64,000 nucleotides of DNA from Actinomycetes bacterium (lineage in GTDB: Bacteria > Actinomycetota > Thermoleophilia > Solirubrobacterales > JACPNS01), in the NCBI GenBank assembly GCA_023404495.1, contig JAEYBE010000061.1, forward strand, positions 1 through 64,000. The letters run 5' to 3'. The notes under the pieces are model-generated. The model was not told where the DNA came from and did not search any database. It was given only the letters and a program-made list of their open reading frames with translations. Position 1 is the first letter of the stretch. The number at the start of each line of letters is the position of its first letter. Both the position numbers and the translations under genes were made by a program. Of the stretch, positions 59,676 through 64,000 are shown in pieces.

Positions 59676-60017
59676 TCAGCTCGATGGCTGCCCCGGTGCC
59701 GTCCAGAACACGCAAAGCACGTAGATCAGCCCAATGAGACCAAGCGTTGCGATCTGCACGGGCGTCGCGATCGAGCCTCCATCGGTCACCACGGCGATCA
59801 CGATCAGTGAAACAAGCACGCCGCCGGCCGCGTACCACCGCCAGGGACTCGGCAGCAGGGCAGCCGCCAGCACCAGCACCAAGAGCGAAGTCGCCCCGCC
59901 GACCAGGTGCAGAGCGACCCAGCCCCCCGAAAGTCCGAGCACGATCGGTGCCACCGCCGTGAGCGGCGCAATCACCGCGACTGCGCGAAACCAGGGATTG
60001 CTCCGTAGCGTCGACAT
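59676..60017 (-). CDS. Small four-helix membrane protein
   Basis: 113 residues from the ATG at 60017: MSTLRSNPWFRAVAVIAPLT, then hydrophobic stretches LTAVAPIVLGLSGGWVALHLVGG, ATSLLVLVLAAALLP, YAAGGVLVSLIVIAVV and IATLGLIGLIYVLCVFW, giving about four membrane helices. The start at 60017 leaves 46 bp to the divergent polA start; a start at 60101 would overlap it. No family recognised. Confidence 0.65.
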   Translation of the reverse strand: MSTLRSNPWFRAVAVIAPLTAVAPIVLGLSGGWVALHLVGGATSLLVLVLAAALLPSPWRWYAAGGVLVSLIVIAVVTDGGSIATPVQIATLGLIGLIYVLCVFWTAPGQPSS

Positions 60018-60063
60018 CGCCGCCGAGGCTACCGGCGTCGCGCTGGCCGGTCGCGCATTTAGG

Positions 60064-62784
60064 ATGCGCGAGGTGCCCAAGGCCGACTCCTCAGACCGCA
60101 AGCTCTACCTGCTCGACGGCAACTCGCTCGCCTACCGGGCCTTTTTTGCGCTGCCTGACACGTTCGTCAACAGCAAGGGAATGCCGACCGGCGCGCTCTT
60201 TGGCCTGGCGAACATGTGGGTCAAGCTGATCGAAGACAACGATCACGGCACGCCTGCGGTCATCTGTGTGTGGGACGCCGGGCTCTCTGGGCGTGGCGAG
60301 ATCTATGAGCCATACAAAGCCCAGCGCGACGCCAAGCCTGATGCGCTCAGGGAGCAGTGGCCGCACTTCTATCCGCTCGCCGAGGCTTTCGGCTTCAAGA
60401 ACGTCCGCGTCGATGGATGGGAAGCCGATGACGTGATCGCCTCGATCGCCGAAAAGGCGAAGTCAGAGGGCTACTGCGTGGTCGTGGTCACCGGCGACCG
60501 CGACTCCTTTCAGCTCGTCGACGATCAGCACGGCCCGGTGACGATCATGGCCACCGGTCGGGGTATCACCGACACGAAGATCTACGACGAGGCTGCCGTC
60601 GAGGAGCGCTACGGGATTCCGCCAAAGCTGGTGCCCGACTTCATCGGCCTCAAGGGCGACACTTCCGACAACATCCCGGGCGTTCCCGGGATCGGCGAGA
60701 AGACCGCGATGCAGCTCCTCCAGGAGTTTGGCTCACTTGAAGAGGTGCTCTCGAACATCGACAACATCTCGGGCGCCAAGCGCAAAGAAAACCTCACCGA
60801 GAACGCCGATCTTGCCCGCATTTCGCGGGACCTCGCGACGATGCACCGCGATATCGAGGTGCCGGATCTCTCAATCGAGGATGTCTTCAACCTGCGTGTG
60901 GACCCGAAGGCGCTGCGCGACGCGATGCGAGAGAACGACCTGCGCGAGCCGCTGCGGCGAGTTGAACGGCTATTCCAGAGCGAGGCCTATGAAGAGATCG
61001 AGGACGAGATCCGCGAGGCCTTCGCAGAGGACGAAGACGGAGAGCCCGCCGGCGCCGAAATCGAGGTAGCAACCACAGATACGAAGGGCCTGGCAAAGGC
61101 CGCGCCGGATCCCGTCGCGCTGTTGGTGCACCGAGCCGATTCCGCGCTCGGCGGACCGGCCGAATCGTTGCTGGCCGACGCCGAGCAGCAGACCGCCGGG
61201 GCGACGGCGCGCTTTGCCGCCGTCAGCGGCGACAAGAAGGTGCTTGTCGGCGAGGCGCCAAGCGTGGAAGACGTTTTCGCTGCAATTGGCGACCGATCGG
61301 TGGTCACCCACGACGTCAAGGCGCAGCTCGACAAATGCGAGGCCGACGTGCCGCCGATCGCACACGACACGCGCATCGCCGCTTACCTGATCGACTCGGC
61401 ACGCCGGCAGTACGAGATCTCTGAGATGGCGATCGAGCTCGGCGTCGTGCCGGGAACGCTCGACGGCGAGGGACTCTCTGCCGGCCTTCCGCAACTCGCG
61501 ATCGACGTCGACTCGACGGCGCGCGTGGCGAAGTTGCAGGAGAAGCAGCTCGACGATCTCGGCTTGCGCAAGCTCAATGACGAGGTCGAATTGCCGCTGG
61601 TCTCGGTGCTGGTGGAAATCGAGCGCAATGGCCTGAAGCTCGACGTCGATGCGCTGGCCAAGGCAGCGGAGGGCTTTGTTGAAGAGATCGCACAGCTCGA
61701 GAAGGACATTTACGAACTTGCCGGCCGCGAGTTCACGATCGGCTCGCCCAAGCAGCTCGGTCCGATTCTCTTCGAGGAGCTCGGCCTGCCGGCTGGGCGC
61801 AAGGGCAAGACCGGCTATTCGACCGATGCCAGGGTGCTCGCGAGCATCCGCGACAAGCATCCGATCGTCGAGAAGATCGAGCGCTGGCGCGAACTCACCA
61901 AGCTCAAGAGCACCTACGTTGACTCGCTGCCAAAGGACGTATCGCCGGTCGATGGTCGTATCCATACGACGCTCGATCAGACGCGAGCCGCCACCGGCCG
62001 CCTCTCGTCGACTAACCCCAATCTGCAGAACATTCCAGTCCGCACCCCGCTGGGGGCGACGATCCGCGAGTGCTTCGTCGCCGAGGGCAAGAACGTGCTG
62101 ACCAGCGCCGACTATTCGCAGGTCGAGCTGCGCGTTTTGGCACAGGTCGCCGGCGATGAGACGCTCAAGGAGATCTTTCGCAAGGGCGAGGACGTCCACA
62201 CCGAGACGGCTGCGGCGATCTTCGGGATTGACCCCGCGGAGGTTGACCACGCCACGCGCGATCGCGCCAAGGCGGTCAACTTCGGGATTATCTACGGACT
62301 ATCGGCGTTCGGGCTCTCGGATCGCCTGAAGATTCCGCGCGACGAGGCGGCTGAGTTCATCAAGCGCTACTTGGAACGCTTCTCCGGGGTGCAGAAGTTC
62401 ATGGACGAGGTCAAGGAGCAGGCAAAGCGCGATGGCTACGTGACCACGCTGATGGGACGGCGCCGGGCGATTCCCGAGATCAACTCGAGTCAAGTGCAGA
62501 CACGCAACCTCGGGGAGCGGCTGGCAGTCAACACCGTCGTCCAGGGAACCGCGGCGGACATCATCAAGAAGGCGATGATCGATGTGCACGCGGCGCTGAT
62601 CGAGAGCTCGGTCACGACAAAGCTCGTCATGCAGATTCACGACGAATTGCTGTTTGAGGGGCCGAAGTCAGAGGTCGAGCAGATTCAGGATCTCGCCAGA
62701 CGCGTGATGGTCGATGCCTATCCGCTCGACCCACCGCTCGAGGTCTCCGTCGGCTCCGGGCCCAATTGGCTCGCCGCCAAGTAG
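60064..62784 (+). CDS. polA: DNA polymerase I
   Basis: 906 residues. The N-terminal 5' nuclease is intact (YLLDGNSLAYRAFFALP, VVVTGDRDSFQLVDD, GLKGDTSDNIPGVPGIGEKTAMQLL). The middle 3'-5' exonuclease domain keeps its size but lacks the metal-binding D-x-E and D-x3-D residues, so proofreading is predicted absent, as in Taq and mycobacterial enzymes. The polymerase domain is intact: TRAATGRLSSTNPNLQNIPVR, TSADYSQVELRVLAQVAGDE, HATRDRAKAVNFGIIYGLSAFGLS and MQIHDELLFE. The ATG at 60064 was chosen because the upstream open frame carries no conserved sequence. Confidence 0.95.
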   Translation: MREVPKADSSDRKLYLLDGNSLAYRAFFALPDTFVNSKGMPTGALFGLANMWVKLIEDNDHGTPAVICVWDAGLSGRGEIYEPYKAQRDAKPDALREQWPHFYPLAEAFGFKNVRVDGWEADDVIASIAEKAKSEGYCVVVVTGDRDSFQLVDDQHGPVTIMATGRGITDTKIYDEAAVEERYGIPPKLVPDFIGLKGDTSDNIPGVPGIGEKTAMQLLQEFGSLEEVLSNIDNISGAKRKENLTENADLARISRDLATMHRDIEVPDLSIEDVFNLRVDPKALRDAMRENDLREPLRRVERLFQSEAYEEIEDEIREAFAEDEDGEPAGAEIEVATTDTKGLAKAAPDPVALLVHRADSALGGPAESLLADAEQQTAGATARFAAVSGDKKVLVGEAPSVEDVFAAIGDRSVVTHDVKAQLDKCEADVPPIAHDTRIAAYLIDSARRQYEISEMAIELGVVPGTLDGEGLSAGLPQLAIDVDSTARVAKLQEKQLDDLGLRKLNDEVELPLVSVLVEIERNGLKLDVDALAKAAEGFVEEIAQLEKDIYELAGREFTIGSPKQLGPILFEELGLPAGRKGKTGYSTDARVLASIRDKHPIVEKIERWRELTKLKSTYVDSLPKDVSPVDGRIHTTLDQTRAATGRLSSTNPNLQNIPVRTPLGATIRECFVAEGKNVLTSADYSQVELRVLAQVAGDETLKEIFRKGEDVHTETAAAIFGIDPAEVDHATRDRAKAVNFGIIYGLSAFGLSDRLKIPRDEAAEFIKRYLERFSGVQKFMDEVKEQAKRDGYVTTLMGRRRAIPEINSSQVQTRNLGERLAVNTVVQGTAADIIKKAMIDVHAALIESSVTTKLVMQIHDELLFEGPKSEVEQIQDLARRVMVDAYPLDPPLEVSVGSGPNWLAAK

Positions 62785-62797
62785 GGGAGGCGTACTG

Positions 62798-63247
62798 ATG
62801 GATCGCACCTGGGCTGTGCTGCTGACGGCGGGCGTTGGCGGCCTGCTCGCCGCGCAGGCGCCGATCAACGGCCAGTTGGGGCAGAGCGTCGGCAAGCTCC
62901 AGGCGGCGCTCATCTCATTCATCGTCGGCACCGCACTGCTCACGGCGATCGTCTTCATTTTCTCCGGCGGTTTCAGCCAGGGCGTCGGCGTCGGCACGGT
63001 GCCTTGGTACTACTTCGTCGGCGGACTGCTCGGCGCCGGATACATCACCACGGTGATCTTCACGGTGGGTGTGCTTGGAGCCGGCGGCATCACCGCCGCG
63101 ACGATCTCCGCCCAACTGGTCACATCGATGGTGCTGGACGCGATCGGCGCGTTCGGACTCGAGAAGCACCCGATCACCTGGAGCCGACTGCTCGGCGTCC
63201 TGCTGCTCGCCGCCGGCACCTACCTCGTAGTAGCCGGACGCGGCTGA
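62798..63247 (+). CDS. DMT-type membrane transporter (DUF606/YdcZ family)
   Basis: 149 residues, about five membrane helices: WAVLLTAGVGGLLAAQAPINGQLGQSVGKLQAAL (the N-terminal PINGxLG motif of this family), SFIVGTALLTAIVFIF, WYYFVGGLLGAGYITTVIFTVGVLGAGG, and SRLLGVLLLAAGTYLVVAGRG. GGGGAGG lies 8 nt before the ATG. It follows polA by 13 bp and may be read with it. Substrate unknown. Confidence 0.85.
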   Translation: MDRTWAVLLTAGVGGLLAAQAPINGQLGQSVGKLQAALISFIVGTALLTAIVFIFSGGFSQGVGVGTVPWYYFVGGLLGAGYITTVIFTVGVLGAGGITAATISAQLVTSMVLDAIGAFGLEKHPITWSRLLGVLLLAAGTYLVVAGRG

Positions 63248-63317
63248 GCGGAGCCGCGAAAGTCCCGATCCCCGCACCCGAGCCGGGGACACTCCGGTGA
63301 ACGCTTCGTATGCGAGG

Positions 63318-63327
63318 TTGTATACAT
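63318..63327. promoter_or_regulatory. Candidate GntR-type operator
   Basis: TTGTATACAT contains the perfect palindrome TGTATACA. GTATAC-centred sites are common operators of FCD-subfamily GntR regulators, and such a regulator gene starts 133 bp downstream, so autoregulation is plausible. The stretch 63248-63459 is otherwise non-coding, with a small GC hairpin (CCCCG / CGGGG near 63270-63287) that may end the transporter transcript. Confidence 0.4.
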
Positions 63328-63459
63328 CGCTGCACACATGTCCAAATGGCGGGTGGGCTTTTTGTACGAATTGAGAGAAAGGCGTTTCGGCGGCGCGCGT
63401 AGCTTCGCTTCCAATGCGTTGCTCGCACACATTTTCACTCGATTCGGGAGCCCCCAAGC

Positions 63460-64000
63460 GTGTCGCCTCGTGAGCTGATCGCCGAGCTTCTGGGATCGCC
63501 AGTGGCCGATGCCCAGACCGACTCGATTGCCGAGCGCGTCTACCAAGAGCTGCGCGGCGAGCTGCTCTTCGGACAGATTCCGCTCGGCGAGCGCCTCGTT
63601 GAGGAGCAGCTCGCGGAGCGCTTCGAGTGCAGCCGCACGCCGGTCCGCGAGGCGCTCCACCGTCTTCAGGCCGACGGTCACGTCGTCAAACACCCGATGG
63701 GCGGGACGACCCCGCAGCCGCCGCAGGCGACGATGCTCGGGGAGCTCTACGAGCTGCGGGTGAATCTCGAAGACCTGATCGTCAGGCGCGCCGCCAACGC
63801 GGAGGACAAGATTGCGATCGCCGACCTGCGCGCGAGCTGGGCCGAACTGGCCGAGCTCGACGCGACGCGGCGTGGTCGCATCGCAACGCCAGACTTCGTC
63901 TACGCCGACGAGGCCTTCCACGAGGGCCTGGCACAGGCCGCCGGTAACCAGATGGCGGCGCGCTACCTGCGTGACATCAACGAACGTATCCGCATCCTCC
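63460..64000 (+). CDS. GntR-family regulator (FCD subgroup), cut by right edge
   Basis: Open from GTG 63460 to the window end, 180 codons. The N-terminal winged helix reads DSIAERVYQELRGELLFGQIPLGERLVEEQLAERFECSRTPVREALHRLQADGHVV, the GntR signature. The FCD effector domain follows: MLGELYELRVNLEDLIVRRAAN and YADEAFHEGLAQAAGNQMAARYL (metal-type Asp and His). GGGAG lies 9 nt upstream of the GTG. FCD regulators sense small organic acids or fatty acyl groups. The target genes are probably beyond the right edge. Confidence 0.9.
   Translation, partial: MSPRELIAELLGSPVADAQTDSIAERVYQELRGELLFGQIPLGERLVEEQLAERFECSRTPVREALHRLQADGHVVKHPMGGTTPQPPQATMLGELYELRVNLEDLIVRRAANAEDKIAIADLRASWAELAELDATRRGRIATPDFVYADEAFHEGLAQAAGNQMAARYLRDINERIRIL

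Noticed and set aside
60970..62250. Reverse-strand open frame of 426 codons opposite polA
   Set aside because: Antisense shadow of a certain gene; no recognisable protein features.

Overview
The window is a compact, GC-rich bacterial chromosome segment. Genes often overlap by 1-4 bp (ATGA, GTGA, TTGA), and GTG and TTG starts are frequent. Several genes are preceded by an actinobacterial -10 box (TANNNT) only 6-9 nt before the start codon, the layout of leaderless transcripts. Together with the core-gene order and two secreted proteins carrying KINGKN-type decapeptide repeats, this suggests an Actinomycetota chromosome, most likely class Thermoleophilia (Solirubrobacterales-like). The phylum is inferred with good confidence and the class with moderate confidence. 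Nearly everything is chromosomal housekeeping. There is no prophage, integrase or CRISPR array. The only mobile-element trace is a REP-type tyrosine transposase cut by the left edge.

Layout. 1-5.6 kb: transposase fragment with a perfect palindrome in front of it, an unknown secreted protein, proA-nadD-rsfS, a Phd/PIN toxin-antitoxin pair with a promoter/operator that overlaps both neighbouring genes, tRNA-Ala(GGC), a structured tandem repeat, and arfB. 5.7-10 kb: a membrane diguanylate cyclase, then an SRPBCC / SDR-DUF2867 / SDR / GNAT cluster. 10-17 kb: a large secreted beta-helix plus Ig-repeat protein, leuS, and an MpaB/DUF2236 oxygenase. 17-26.8 kb: rmuC diverging from comEA-comEC-holA across an SOS-box-like palindrome, then rpsT, murJ, lepA and a small J-domain protein. 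26.9-34.4 kb: a DUF4234 membrane protein, a paired dehydratase (MaoC) operon behind a large dyad, an alpha/beta hydrolase, hrcA-dnaJ-prmA, and two oxidoreductases.

34.4-45.5 kb: yqeY-phoH-ybeY-era-amidase, a protein with two membrane-GGDEF modules in tandem, amt-glnK (the PII protein lacks Tyr51), a hexapeptide acyltransferase, and an MFS exporter with a small membrane protein. 45.5-54.5 kb: hisIE-trpE-trpG-trpD-trpC, then an htrA protease, then trpF-trpB-trpA and a 56-residue membrane protein. 54.5-64 kb: phosphofructokinase with an unusual donor-site residue, a shortened substrate-binding lipoprotein, ACT-malic enzyme, two decapeptide-repeat secreted proteins, polA, a DMT-type transporter, and a GntR/FCD regulator cut by the right edge.

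How the parts work together. The trp cluster makes tryptophan from chorismate and shares PRPP use with hisIE. Its first gene appears leaderless, so RNA-leader attenuation is unlikely there. amt and glnK form the usual ammonium uptake and sensing pair. comEA/comEC take up DNA and holA/polA/rmuC handle DNA synthesis and repair. hrcA/dnaJ, lepA, rsfS, arfB, prmA, ybeY and era serve protein and ribosome quality control. Three proteins with four GGDEF domains between them suggest active c-di-GMP signalling, counting the tandem protein as one. No single unmistakable new system is visible. The best leads are the tandem-GGDEF receptor, the decapeptide-repeat family, the toxin-antitoxin operator, the htrA insertion with its hairpin in the trp operon, the hadAB dyad, and two short palindromic repeat families.
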